From CAYQJS01 sp964417895 (lineage in GTDB: Bacteria > Chloroflexota > UBA6077 > SHYK01): a stretch of DNA of 34,566 bases. Location: positions 1 to 34,566 of the forward strand of contig CAYQJS010000057.1 of the NCBI GenBank assembly GCA_964417895.1, written 5' to 3'. Positions 8,327-15,515 of this stretch are shown here, piece after piece (position 1 is the stretch's first letter; each line of letters begins with the position of its first letter). A program made the position numbers and the translations under genes. The notes under the pieces are model-generated. The model was not told the origin of the DNA. It was given only the letters and a program-made list of their open reading frames with translations, and made no database searches.

Positions 8327-9457
8327 ATGGCTGCATTCCACATCACCCGCTACATCCGACCGTTAGAGGAAGTGCGGGCGGACCTCGTGGCCCGAGCCCG
8401 CGTCCCGACACACCCATGGCCGCCCCACGTTGAGGCCCGCGAGGTCGAGCGCATCTTCGGCGAGATCCATTCGCTGGACCGCGACGAGTGGGCGGCGGCA
8501 TTCTGCGCCGTCGCCCAAGCGTACGAGGCAACGGCGCACGCCGCGGAGCGAGCGGGGGACGCCGCGGCGGCCCAGGCCAACTATCTGCGCGCCTACAGCT
8601 ACTACCGCATGGGGCGCTACCCGGCGCCCAACTCACCGGGGAAGCGGGCCGCCTACGACAAGTCGGTCGAAACCTTTCTCGTGGCGGCGCGGTACCTCGA
8701 TCCCCCGCTCGCGCGGGTCATCATGCCCTTCCAGGGACGCGCCGGCGAAGGCGATGCAGTCGTTGGCTACCTGCGTTGCCCGCCTGGGGAGGCGAAGCCG
8801 CCTGTGGTGGTGCGCTGGGGCGGCATCGACAGCTTCAAAGAGGAGTGGAATGCTGCCTCGGTCCTGGCCCGTGGCCTTGCCATGATCGCCATTGACATGC
8901 CGGGCGTCGGCCAGGCGCCGATCGCCGGCTCTGAGGACGCCGAGCGCATGTTCGACGCGGTCTTCGACTGGATCGCCACTCGGCCCGACCTCGATGCAAC
9001 TCGGGTTGGCATCATCGGCGGCAGCACGGGCGGGTACTGGGCGACAAAGCTCGGCCATACGCACCGCGAGCGCATCCGTGCCGCGGTGAACTGGGGCGGC
9101 TGCGCCCACCATGCCTTTACTCCCGAGTGGATCGAACAGGCGCAGCACGGCGAGTATGCGTTGGAGCTGGCCGAGACGCTGGCATGCGCCTTCGGCCGCT
9201 CGACCTTCGAAGAGTGGGTCGATTACGCGCCGCGGCTCTCGCTGCTCGACCAGGGCATTCTCGACGGTCCCTGCGCCCCGCTTTTGCTTGTCAACGGAGT
9301 GGACGACACGGTCTTCCCGATCGCCGACATGCATTTGTTGCTCCAACACGGCAGCCCCAAAGCGGCGCGCTTCTTTCCGACGGGCCACATGGCGCGTACG
9401 CCCCAGACCGAGCCCATGGTGCTGGACTGGCTCGAGAGGGCGCTGCGGTCCAGCTAG
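8327..9457 (+). CDS. Alpha/beta hydrolase, FrsA / 2,6-dihydropseudooxynicotine-hydrolase-like
   Basis: 376 residues. The first 135 form a helical cap with the pattern AQANYLRAYSYYRMGRYP and PGKRAAYDKSVETF, as in the FrsA and 2,6-dihydropseudooxynicotine hydrolase group, which cleaves C-C or ester bonds. The catalytic domain has the nucleophile elbow GGSTGG (Ser233), the acid in GVDDTVFP (Asp326 or Asp327) and His354 in PTGHMA. An RWGGIDSFKEE segment supplies the oxyanion loop. No signal peptide, so it is cytoplasmic. It starts at ATG 8327, divergent from the NIPSNAP gene. The exact substrate is open; the catabolic setting favours a ketone or ester of an aromatic or heterocyclic compound. A C-C hydrolase or a plain esterase are the main alternatives. 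Confidence 0.85.
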   Translation: MAAFHITRYIRPLEEVRADLVARARVPTHPWPPHVEAREVERIFGEIHSLDRDEWAAAFCAVAQAYEATAHAAERAGDAAAAQANYLRAYSYYRMGRYPAPNSPGKRAAYDKSVETFLVAARYLDPPLARVIMPFQGRAGEGDAVVGYLRCPPGEAKPPVVVRWGGIDSFKEEWNAASVLARGLAMIAIDMPGVGQAPIAGSEDAERMFDAVFDWIATRPDLDATRVGIIGGSTGGYWATKLGHTHRERIRAAVNWGGCAHHAFTPEWIEQAQHGEYALELAETLACAFGRSTFEEWVDYAPRLSLLDQGILDGPCAPLLLVNGVDDTVFPIADMHLLLQHGSPKAARFFPTGHMARTPQTEPMVLDWLERALRSS

Positions 9458-9463
9458 GTTGGG

Positions 9464-9607
9464 CTTACGGATCGCGTCGGCGGTGAGGCCTCGCGGCTGG
9501 CCGGGCACCGTCTTCGGTCGCTCGATGGCCTCGGAGGGGTTCGTGGCCATCAGGTCCATCCGGACGAGGAACTTGCAGAACGAAGACAGGCACTCGAGGC
9601 GGGCAGG
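9464..9607 (-). pseudogene. Remnant of a tyrosine recombinase (XerC/integrase-like)
   Basis: About 48 codons in one minus-strand frame read as the end of the SAM-like N-terminal domain and the linker into the catalytic domain of a Xer-type recombinase: RLECLSSFCKFLVRMDL, then NPSEAIERPK, then LTADAIRK. Xer proteins typically have LSSFFRFLVR...NPA..VERPK...LT..E...L at this point. Nothing before or after continues the protein; none of the catalytic Arg/His/Tyr residues are present. It lies directly behind the alpha/beta hydrolase stop and 30 bases from the unknown third gene of the toxin-antitoxin operon. It is a fossil of a mobile element that may have brought that operon. Confidence 0.6.
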
Positions 9608-9636
9608 GGTGGGGGGCTTATGGGAACTGAGAGAGA

Positions 9637-10047
9637 TCAGCGGCGCTTACCCTGCTCGTAGAGGGCGATCAACTCGCGCAGGACGGCTTCCGCTTCCTCA
9701 GCTGGGAGTGAGCCAGCCTTCGGCCACTCCCATCGGGATACGTCCCTCATCCAAGTGGGTGCTCCCACCGGGTCCCCCTCAGATGGAGCAATACTCAGCG
9801 AGCACTGTCTCCCACGGCCGCGAAAATAGAACTGCTCGCCAGAGGGCAACCGACCTTCGAGCTGAATCGGGGCCATGCTGGGGAACATGTCTGGATCGGG
9901 GCGAATGGCGAACCCCTCGGCTTCGAGCCGATCCTTGAGGTCATAGTAGCCCTCAGCCCAGGGACGCCACGCCTCTGCGAACGCTTCCTGGGCGCGCTCC
10001 AATTGCTCCCGTGCCTCGGTGGAGGGCCGTCTCTGTTGGTTCCTCAT
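9637..10047 (-). CDS. Unknown third gene of the BrnT/BrnA-like operon
   Basis: About 136 residues, not recognised. The ATG at 10047 overlaps the TGA of the antitoxin gene (ATGA), so it is translationally coupled to it; a frame extension to 10095 is unlikely. The N-terminus is a charged helix (EAREQLERAQEAFAEAWR) followed by YYDLKDRLEAEGF, then a beta-rich core with two short strands around IQLEGRLPSGEQFYFRGRGRQ and CSLSI, a WEWP segment, and a C-terminal helix (EEAEAVLRELIALYEQ). No signal or membrane helix. It could be an accessory antitoxin, chaperone or effector of the pair, or an unrelated hitch-hiker; coupling by two 4-base overlaps argues for a shared role. Confidence 0.7.
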   Translation of the reverse strand: MRNQQRRPSTEAREQLERAQEAFAEAWRPWAEGYYDLKDRLEAEGFAIRPDPDMFPSMAPIQLEGRLPSGEQFYFRGRGRQCSLSIAPSEGDPVGAPTWMRDVSRWEWPKAGSLPAEEAEAVLRELIALYEQGKRR

Positions 10048-10337
10048 GGGGGCGTTGAGCGGGATCGCTCCTGTTGCAGGTGCTCCAAAAGCCACATCCG
10101 CGCGAGCGTCGTGGGCCCTACTCCCTTGGCTTTGGCACGCGCGCGCAGCTCCGCCAAGGTATCGGGGTCAAGACGTACCGTCAGCGGCTGGGAGAGGTTC
10201 TTGGCAAAGCGCACCTTCACTGGCTTGAACTCGTCCCAGTAATCAGCCATGCTGTGGGTGTCCCAGAACTCGGCCATCTCTTCGCGGCTCTTGAATTCTG
10301 GCAACGGCTTTTTGATGCGGCGTTCTGTTTGGGTCAT
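10044..10337 (-). CDS. CopG/BrnA-like antitoxin
   Basis: 97 residues. The N-terminal half carries the FWDTHSMADYWDEFKPV motif of the CopG-antitoxin (BrnA-like) family, which contacts the toxin. The C-terminal half is a ribbon-helix-helix DNA-binding domain: strand PLTVRLDPDTLAELRARA, turn, and helix VGPTTLARMWLLEHL. It would neutralise the toxin encoded just upstream and repress the shared promoter. It starts with ATG at 10337, overlapping the toxin stop by four bases, the usual toxin-first order of BrnT-BrnA pairs. A palindrome over the promoter is a likely operator. Confidence 0.88.
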   Translation of the reverse strand: MTQTERRIKKPLPEFKSREEMAEFWDTHSMADYWDEFKPVKVRFAKNLSQPLTVRLDPDTLAELRARAKAKGVGPTTLARMWLLEHLQQERSRSTPP

Positions 10338-10618
10338 CGATTTCCACCCCCTGTCTGTTCTCGATAGATCCGACGTTCTCTCCGGTCCGCCGGTCGGGCA
10401 GTGACGGGGTAGTACACGCCCTCCTCGTCCTCAGGGTCGAGAATCACAGCGAGTACCTTGCCGGCCTGGTTGGGACCTATGAGCATCAGGCGGCCCTTCT
10501 GCGCCTCCCGGACAATGAAGTCCCCGTGGCAGACCTCTTCGACCTCGTCGCGAGTGATCGCGTGGCGGGCGATATGGGCCTCGTTCGAGGACTCCCAAAT
10601 GAGCCGGCGGACGATCAT
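10334..10618 (-). CDS. BrnT/DUF4258-like toxin
   Basis: 94 residues with the RelE-like fold pattern of the BrnT group: IWESSNEAHIARHAITRDEVEEVC at the N-terminus, a central strand pair with EAQKGRLMLIGPNQAGKVLAVIL, and a C-terminal YYPVTARPADRRERRIY, where the R...RR..Y basic patch corresponds to the catalytic/RNA-contact end of BrnT ribonucleases. It is the first gene of a three-gene operon joined by 4-base overlaps. ATG 10618 lies only about 12 bases downstream of the predicted -10 box. Exact family (BrnT versus DUF4258) is uncertain at this divergence; that it is a toxin partner of the CopG-type antitoxin is well supported by order and fold. Confidence 0.85.
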   Translation of the reverse strand: MIVRRLIWESSNEAHIARHAITRDEVEEVCHGDFIVREAQKGRLMLIGPNQAGKVLAVILDPEDEEGVYYPVTARPADRRERRIYREQTGGGNR

Positions 10619-10629
10619 AACTCACCCAC

Positions 10630-10657
10630 ATTGTAGTACAAAAGATTACGAAGTCAA
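10630..10657 (-). promoter_or_regulatory. Promoter of the toxin-antitoxin operon with palindromic operator
   Basis: On the minus strand TTGACT (10657-10652) and TACAAT (10635-10630) are separated by 16 bases, close to a housekeeping sigma-factor consensus. A perfect 11-base palindrome, TTGTAGTACAA at 10631-10641, covers most of the -10 box, a fitting place for autorepression by the ribbon-helix-helix antitoxin. The transcript would start about five bases before the toxin ATG, so it is nearly leaderless. Confidence 0.6.
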
Positions 10658-10815
10658 GGGGGCCCCACCCGTGATTTCGTTTCGAGCGCCCGGAACATCG
10701 TTCGTTGAACCCCATTCAGGTGCGCCGCCTGCCAGCATTGGCGCGAGCCCGCCACTTCGTCTCAGGTGATTCACACCGTTGAGTTCGGCCCCAGGGCTCG
10801 GCGCGGGACCGACGG

Positions 10816-11958
10816 CTATCCCCAGACCGCCCGGGCCGTGGCGGCCACCAGCTCCAGCTTCCGGCGCTGCTCGTCCCACGTCAGCAGGTTGCCGGCAGAC
10901 ATCGAGGCGAAGCCACACTGCGGGCTCAAGGCCAGGTCCTCGATGGGCACGTAGCTCGAGGCCTCCTCGATCCGCCGCAACAGGTCATCCTTGGTTTCGA
11001 GGTCGCCCACCTTCGTGGTCACCAGCCCCAGCACGACTGTCTTGCCCTTCGGGATGAAGCGGAGAGGCTCGAACCCGCCGGCGCGGTCGGTGTCGTACTC
11101 CAACAGGAACACGTCGGCGTCCAGCGACCCGAAGACCTTTTCGGCTATTGGCTCGTATCCGCCCTGGGTATGCCAGGCGCTCCGCCCGTTGCCGCGGCAG
11201 ATGTGCGTCGCACGCACCACCCGTGCGCGGTCAACGCCCTCGAAGCAGGCGGAATCCGCTGCGATGTCCTCTTCGATGGCGCGGTCCGGATCGATCCCAA
11301 TCGCGCGCCACTGCTCGCGGCGGCTTGCTGGGATGTAGTCAGGATAGTGTGGATTATCGAGCTGAATGTAACGCACGCCCTCGGCGACCAGCGCCTGGAC
11401 CTCCGCCTGCATGATCTTCACCACGTCCTGCAGCACGGCTGCCCTGCTGGCATAGGCCTTGTCTGTGATGCCTGGCTTGTACCCCCGCGCCACGACGTAC
11501 GACGCCGCTGGCATGGTGACCTTGAATGGCCCGGCGGCGTGCTGCTTGAGGAACGCGGACTCGTGGGCCGTCAGCCGGCGCCGCTGGCGGAGACGCTCGC
11601 CGATGACGCGGCTGCCCTGGCCTGGCAGCGCCCGTATGTCCCGCATGATCTCCGCCGAGGCGCGCTCGGTCCCGTCCGGCATCCGCCAATCGAACGAGAT
11701 TGGCGGCTCCCCGTCGACGTAGCCATCGACCGAGTCGGAGAAATCGCCCGCCCAGCTCGAACGCCGGTACTCGCCGTCGGTCAACACCTCGATCCCGGCC
11801 TGCCGTTGCAGCTCCAGCGCCTGGAGGATGGCTGCGTCCTCGATGCGGCGGAGCTCTTCCAGCGGAATGCGTCCCTCCGCATAGGCGGCGTGCGCCTCCA
11901 GGACCTCTGGTGGGCGCAACAGGCTTCCCACCTGCTCGGCACGATACGGCGCTGCCAT
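10816..11958 (-). CDS. Cobalamin-independent methionine-synthase-like (MetE C-terminal) zinc methyltransferase
   Basis: 380 residues, corresponding to the catalytic C-terminal barrel of MetE only. It starts with the family motif EQVGSLLRPPEVL. EVLTDGEYRRSSW follows, with the Asp and Glu that bind the substrate amino or thiol group. Zinc ligands are visible as His252 and Cys254 (THICRGN), Glu287 (VFLLEYDT) and Cys348 (LSPQCGFAS). The N-terminal folate-binding half of full-length MetE is missing, as in the many stand-alone paralogues that use other methyl donors or thiol acceptors (for example epoxyalkane:coenzyme M transferase relatives). Substrate is therefore open. The ATG at 11958 has an excellent AGAGGAGGT site. 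It diverges from the leaderless binding protein at 12253. Confidence 0.85.
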   Translation of the reverse strand: MAAPYRAEQVGSLLRPPEVLEAHAAYAEGRIPLEELRRIEDAAILQALELQRQAGIEVLTDGEYRRSSWAGDFSDSVDGYVDGEPPISFDWRMPDGTERASAEIMRDIRALPGQGSRVIGERLRQRRRLTAHESAFLKQHAAGPFKVTMPAASYVVARGYKPGITDKAYASRAAVLQDVVKIMQAEVQALVAEGVRYIQLDNPHYPDYIPASRREQWRAIGIDPDRAIEEDIAADSACFEGVDRARVVRATHICRGNGRSAWHTQGGYEPIAEKVFGSLDADVFLLEYDTDRAGGFEPLRFIPKGKTVVLGLVTTKVGDLETKDDLLRRIEEASSYVPIEDLALSPQCGFASMSAGNLLTWDEQRRKLELVAATARAVWG

Positions 11959-11999
11959 GTTTACCTCCTCTGGCGTCCTCGTGGCATTCTTCTGAAAAT

Positions 12000-12060
12000 G
12001 CCCTCGCCCTCTGGGACAGAGCCTGCCCTGAGCCTGTCGAAGGGGTTAGGGTGAGGGCGC
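12000..12060. repeat. Dispersed repeat containing CCTGAGCCTGTCGAAGG
   Basis: Imperfect palindrome: CCCTCGCCCT at one side and AGGGTGAGGGC at the other, with the core CCTGAGCCTGTCGAAGG. The same core recurs at 21271-21287, and its complement (TTCGACAGGCTCA) at 21321-21333. It lies between two divergent genes, so it is not a terminator for either of them; it is an intergenic repeat. Confidence 0.55.
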
Positions 12061-12252
12061 TCCCTCGCGGCGCGCTTTTCATCCTTCCGTGGTGTCGAGA
12101 GACGGCACGGACAATTTTAATGTGAAAGGTCGAACGGCCCGACGCTGATCGTCGGACCGATGGCGTCGATCGCCGGGCGGCAGCGGCGTCGCGTGCCTGA
12201 ATGGCGGGCTGGTATCCTCCACCAGCAACACGTGCGCAGTTCGGAGGATTCG

Positions 12253-13122
12253 ATGGGCGAGACGTTCCGCTTCGTGAACGAGGACACCGTATTCACCCTG
12301 CCATGGGAGGTGGCGATAAAGGAGGGCCTGTTCGCGCGCGCCGGCCACGAGGTTGAGGTGCCCGAGAAGAATCCCGGCAACACCGCTCTCGGGCTTTTCG
12401 ATCGCAACAAGGAAGTGTTGTTCGAAAACGGCCAGGTTGATGCCTTCAACGTCTGCGAGTGGGGCGCCATCAAGCGATCGGCCGTGGCCGACCGGCCGCG
12501 GAGTGAGATGATTCTCGGCTTCCGCGAGTCCGTCACCGCGATGGGCATAGTCGCCCGCAAAGACGCTGGCATCCTTCGGGCGGAGGACCTCGCCAACGTA
12601 CCCCTCGCGGTGCAGCAACACACCGGATCGCACTACATGGCGATCCGCATGATGGAGGGCTTCGTCCCCAGAGACGAGATCAAGACCATCCATATCGGCG
12701 GTCCGGAGGCCAGGCTACGGGCGCTCCTGGACGGGCGCGTGGAGGCGGCTGTTCTCATGGAGCCGTTCCTGAGCTATGCCGAGAAGGACGGCTACCTCGT
12801 GAGCATGGCTTACTACAATGGGCTCGTCGTCGTGCCCGAGGACTACGACCGGGAGAAGTTCGACAAGCTCCAGGCCATCGTGCAGCAGGGGGTCGACCTG
12901 ATCAACGCCGATGTGCGCAAGTACGGGCCACTGCTGCTCAACGACCTGCCCCCCGACCTGCGGGCCAACATGACGCTCGACGAGCTGCACCTCGAGCGCC
13001 TCCGCTACGTTTACGCGCGCCCCTACACCCAGCGGGAATACGAGCGCTCCGCCGCATGGATGGAGGAGTGGGGCCTGCTGGACGAGGGGGCCCACCCGGA
13101 GAAACTCCTCGGCGTCGCCTGA
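12253..13122 (+). CDS. Periplasmic-binding-protein-like (SsuA/NMT1 type) protein without a signal peptide
   Basis: 289 residues with the two-lobed type-II binding protein pattern of nitrate/sulfonate/thiamine-precursor binding proteins: TLPWEVAIKEGLFARAG at the start, FNVCEWGAIKRS, the MGIVARKDAGI..AEDLANVPLAV hinge strand, the IHIGGPEARLRALLDGRVEAAVLMEPF loop (quoted in part), and a helical C-terminus. The ATG at 12253 has a GGAGG five bases upstream, and no hydrophobic leader precedes it, so it would stay in the cytoplasm. It may act as a cytosolic ligand-binding or enzyme-like protein (the NMT1/THI5 fold includes an enzyme) and not as a transporter part. The frame runs open upstream to 12160 but shows no leader there either. 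Confidence 0.8.
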   Translation: MGETFRFVNEDTVFTLPWEVAIKEGLFARAGHEVEVPEKNPGNTALGLFDRNKEVLFENGQVDAFNVCEWGAIKRSAVADRPRSEMILGFRESVTAMGIVARKDAGILRAEDLANVPLAVQQHTGSHYMAIRMMEGFVPRDEIKTIHIGGPEARLRALLDGRVEAAVLMEPFLSYAEKDGYLVSMAYYNGLVVVPEDYDREKFDKLQAIVQQGVDLINADVRKYGPLLLNDLPPDLRANMTLDELHLERLRYVYARPYTQREYERSAAWMEEWGLLDEGAHPEKLLGVA

Positions 13123-13137
13123 AGGGACAGAGTGCCG

Positions 13138-13218
13138 CCTACTGCGTTCTCCAGTGAGATCGAGATTGCGCTTCGAAGGCTGAAGCTGTGTGAAGAACGG
13201 GAAAAAGAAGGTGGATGA
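13138..13218 (+). pseudogene. C-terminal remnant of a HigB/Gp49-like toxin
   Basis: After the stop of the preceding gene an open stretch reads PTAFSSEIEIALRRLKL, then CEEREKEGG and TGA at 13216. Gp49/HigB-type toxins end in a similar helix, typically ...KTP..EIE.A..R...Y..R, just before the antitoxin start. Here the antitoxin-like gene starts four bases later, the normal spacing. The rest of the toxin is gone, apparently replaced by the end of the binding-protein gene. Confidence 0.5.
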
Positions 13219-13222
13219 AAGC

Positions 13223-13585
13223 ATGGTTGAGAGGAAGAAATACTCGCAGGCCGACGGCCGACGCCTCTACGAGGAGGATCGAGCGCGGTTCCTTGCCGAT
13301 CCCGAGAGCCGTCGCATCTACGAGGAAGAGGCTGCCAAGAAGGACCTCTGGCTCCAGCTCGTGGAGGCGCGGCAGGCCGCGGACCTGACCCAGAAAGAAG
13401 TGGCTGTGCGCCTGGGAGTCTCCCAATCGCAGGTGGCTCGCATCGAGAAGCGTGGCTATGATGCCTACACCCTCAACACCCTGCGTCGCTATGTTCGGGC
13501 ATTGGGCGAGGGTTTCGGTCTTGAGGTGAGGGTCTCAAGACCGGCAGCGGAGAGAATAGCGGCGCCTGCCGTGGCGGCCCATTAG
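13223..13585 (+). CDS. XRE-family HTH regulator, HigA-like orphan antitoxin
   Basis: About 120 residues. A charged N-terminal helix region (SRRIYEEEAAKKDLWLQLVEAR) leads into a classic helix-turn-helix: DLTQKEVAVRLGVSQSQVARIE, followed by TLNTLRRYVRALG. Residues after 105 form a disordered tail. This is the layout of HigA-type antitoxins that pair with Gp49/HigB toxins and sit directly behind them. I chose ATG 13223, with AAGGTGG at 13208-13214; a GTG at 13190 would overlap the toxin remnant. Since only about 25 codons of the toxin survive, the gene is now an orphan and may persist as a regulator or through chance. Confidence 0.8.
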   Translation: MVERKKYSQADGRRLYEEDRARFLADPESRRIYEEEAAKKDLWLQLVEARQAADLTQKEVAVRLGVSQSQVARIEKRGYDAYTLNTLRRYVRALGEGFGLEVRVSRPAAERIAAPAVAAH

Positions 13586-13662
13586 TTTAGTTAGGCGTCC
13601 GGCGGGCAAACCCCCTAGCCCGCCACACTGGCTCACGGCATCCTCGTTGACTGGAGATATCC

Positions 13663-13873
13663 ATGCGGATGGTCACAGACGTCGCTTTCCTGTTCGGCGC
13701 TGGCGCAAGCCAAGGCGCGGCGCTCGGCTATCCTTCCCGAGTCACCGCCCTTGAAGACGGAGCTCTATAACCGCCTGGCCGCCCGCTTCCCCAGCGAGTG
13801 GGGGCCTCCAGCAAGGGAGGTCGCTATGTAGGGCAGTATCAGCAAGACTTCGAGCAGACCTTCACCGACGTAG
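13663..13873 (+). pseudogene. Frameshifted SIR2-like domain gene
   Basis: An ATG at 13663 with GGAG seven bases upstream opens MRMVTDVAFLFGAGASQGA, the NAD-binding start of SIR2-like defence proteins. That frame stops at 13768-13770. The family continues in the +1 frame from about 13733: PPLKTELYNRLAARFPSEWG, matching the usual PPLG..L...L...FP..WG. It then returns to the first frame with YQQDFEQTFTDV near 13840-13873, matching the family's DFE segment. Two compensating indels therefore break the gene, and no later SIR2 residues follow. SIR2-like proteins of this type deplete NAD in anti-phage systems; this copy is dead and truncated. Confidence 0.65.
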
Positions 13874-13960
13874 ATCCGCGGGCCGGCTGCGGCCCGCCTG
13901 ATCCAGCCCGGCTTGATCGTGGGCGGGGTCGACCGCTAATAGAGATTAACTGTAACGAAA

Positions 13961-15229
13961 CTAAGGTGCCACGCCTGCCGGGTAGATCCTGTCCATGAGG
14001 GCCCCGCGCCAGTCGGCGCCCATGCCGACGATGTCTTCAATCGCCCGGGCTCCGTAGTAGCTGGTCCCTGTGCCGGGCGGGTCATCGCCATGCTGGACCA
14101 TGCCGATAGCCTTCAGTAGCAGAAGGCGGGCGGTCACGACGGCTTTGTCAGTGTGCATCAGGTGCTCGCGCGTGCGATCCACGATGCGCCCCATGCTCTC
14201 CTGGATGGCGTGGTCCTGGGTGTTGACTCCGTCGATGCCCGTGAATGTCTCAGTCTTCTGCAGTTGGCGGTCGATGAGCCAGCTGTTGTCCATGTTCCGG
14301 ACTTTTCGGAACCCGTTCAGCTGCTCGCCACCTTTGTAGGGCGGCTGTCGCGTGTCCCAGTCGCGCATTGGCTCATCGCCGAAGTTGTAGTGCCAGTTCC
14401 AAACCATGTGGTTCTCGTCGTCCATTGGCACCCAGAAATGCCCGGAGACGGTTGACGTCCGCGCCCCCACTCCGCTGTCCTGGCTGGGGCGGATCTGCGT
14501 CCAGGGCATGACGAAGTGGTACGTCCGCACCCAGTCACCCCCGTCTCCTTGCGGGCGGACTGAGGCGTAGCGGTAGCCATAGTCCGTGAGGTCGACTTCG
14601 ATCTGCGCCGTCCCCTTCAGCCAGTACCCGGCCGTTCCAAGCGATTTACCTGTCGAGGTAGGAAGGACGCGGTGCAGGATCGCGGCATGGGCGGAGTCCA
14701 CCCCACCTTCGAGGCCCTGCAGCCAGTTGCACTCCTCCCAGGTCTTGGTCACCTGGCGATGTGTTTCGGGAACCTGCGTGAACTCGAACTTTGGATCCGG
14801 GGGCCGCGAGTCCGCCGGGCCCATGTAGGTCCAGACGATGCCACCCATCTCCACCGCTGGGTACGCCCTCTGGCGGATCTGCCCTTTGAAGGCCTCGCCG
14901 GCAGGCTCGTTCGGCATGTCGACGCACTGGCCGTCGACGTCGTACTTCCAGCCGTGGAAAACGCAGCGCAGCCCGCCCTCCTCGTTTCGGCCGAGCCAGA
15001 GCGAGGCGCAGCGGTGGGAGCAAAGCTCGTCCAGGATGCCCACGCGCCCCTGGGTGTCGCGGAAAGCGACGAGCTTCTCACCCAGCAGCTTGACTCGTAG
15101 TGGCGGACAGTCAGGCTCCGGCAACTCCCAGGAGAGCAGCGCGGGCAACCAGTAGCGGCGCATCACGTTGCCCATCGGGGTGCCGGGGCCCGTTTGAGTC
15201 AGTAGGGTGTTCTGTTCGGCGGTCAACAT
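13961..15229 (-). CDS. Rieske non-haem iron oxygenase, phthalate-dioxygenase/O-demethylase type
   Basis: 422 residues. The N-terminal Rieske domain binds a 2Fe-2S cluster through Cys70, His72, Cys89 and His92 (CSHRC... and CVFHGW). The catalytic domain has the iron site and bridging Asp in GVDSAHAAILHR (Asp178, His181, His186). The opening TGPGTPMGNVMRRYWLPA is typical of alpha subunits in the phthalate 4,5-dioxygenase group, which also includes the LigXa-type demethylase. It would hydroxylate or demethylate an aromatic acid using electrons from a separate reductase, and no reductase gene is in the window. The ATG at 15229 has GGAGGTGG ten bases upstream. A second member lies at 33280-34431, sharing the TQTGP.TPMGN start. 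Confidence 0.9.
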   Translation of the reverse strand: MLTAEQNTLLTQTGPGTPMGNVMRRYWLPALLSWELPEPDCPPLRVKLLGEKLVAFRDTQGRVGILDELCSHRCASLWLGRNEEGGLRCVFHGWKYDVDGQCVDMPNEPAGEAFKGQIRQRAYPAVEMGGIVWTYMGPADSRPPDPKFEFTQVPETHRQVTKTWEECNWLQGLEGGVDSAHAAILHRVLPTSTGKSLGTAGYWLKGTAQIEVDLTDYGYRYASVRPQGDGGDWVRTYHFVMPWTQIRPSQDSGVGARTSTVSGHFWVPMDDENHMVWNWHYNFGDEPMRDWDTRQPPYKGGEQLNGFRKVRNMDNSWLIDRQLQKTETFTGIDGVNTQDHAIQESMGRIVDRTREHLMHTDKAVVTARLLLLKAIGMVQHGDDPPGTGTSYYGARAIEDIVGMGADWRGALMDRIYPAGVAP

Positions 15230-15293
15230 CGGTCACCACCTCCGCGCCGGCTAGTTATCTCGCGGCACAAGTCGCCCGTCGGTTCCCGTTACC

Positions 15294-15356
15294 GTAGTGC
15301 GGGGGCTTGTCCCCCGCTCGTTCCCAGGGACTGTGGGGGACAAGCCCCCACGCTAC
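15294..15356. repeat. Inverted pair of GGGGGCTTGTCCCCC hairpins
   Basis: Two 24-base arms (15294-15317 and 15333-15356) are inverted copies differing at three positions, and each arm is itself a hairpin around GGGGGCTTGTCCCCC. This is a REP-like bipartite element in the intergenic space between the divergent Rieske and binding-protein genes. Confidence 0.75.
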
Positions 15357-15515
15357 GGACGAGATACTGACGGCCGACTTCCGCCCAACTGTAACTAGGC
15401 TAGATACCTCACATCTTATCGTGTTCGCGCTGGGCTCCGACACGCGTGCGGAGTAAGATCGCACATGCACGGCTGGCCGACCCCAAAGGAGCGCATCTCA
15501 AAGGAGGTGGGAGCA

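Noticed and set aside
8633..9559. 308-codon minus-strand frame opposite the alpha/beta hydrolase
   Set aside because: Most is antisense to the hydrolase. Only its first residues, outside that gene, resemble a recombinase, and those are listed as a remnant.
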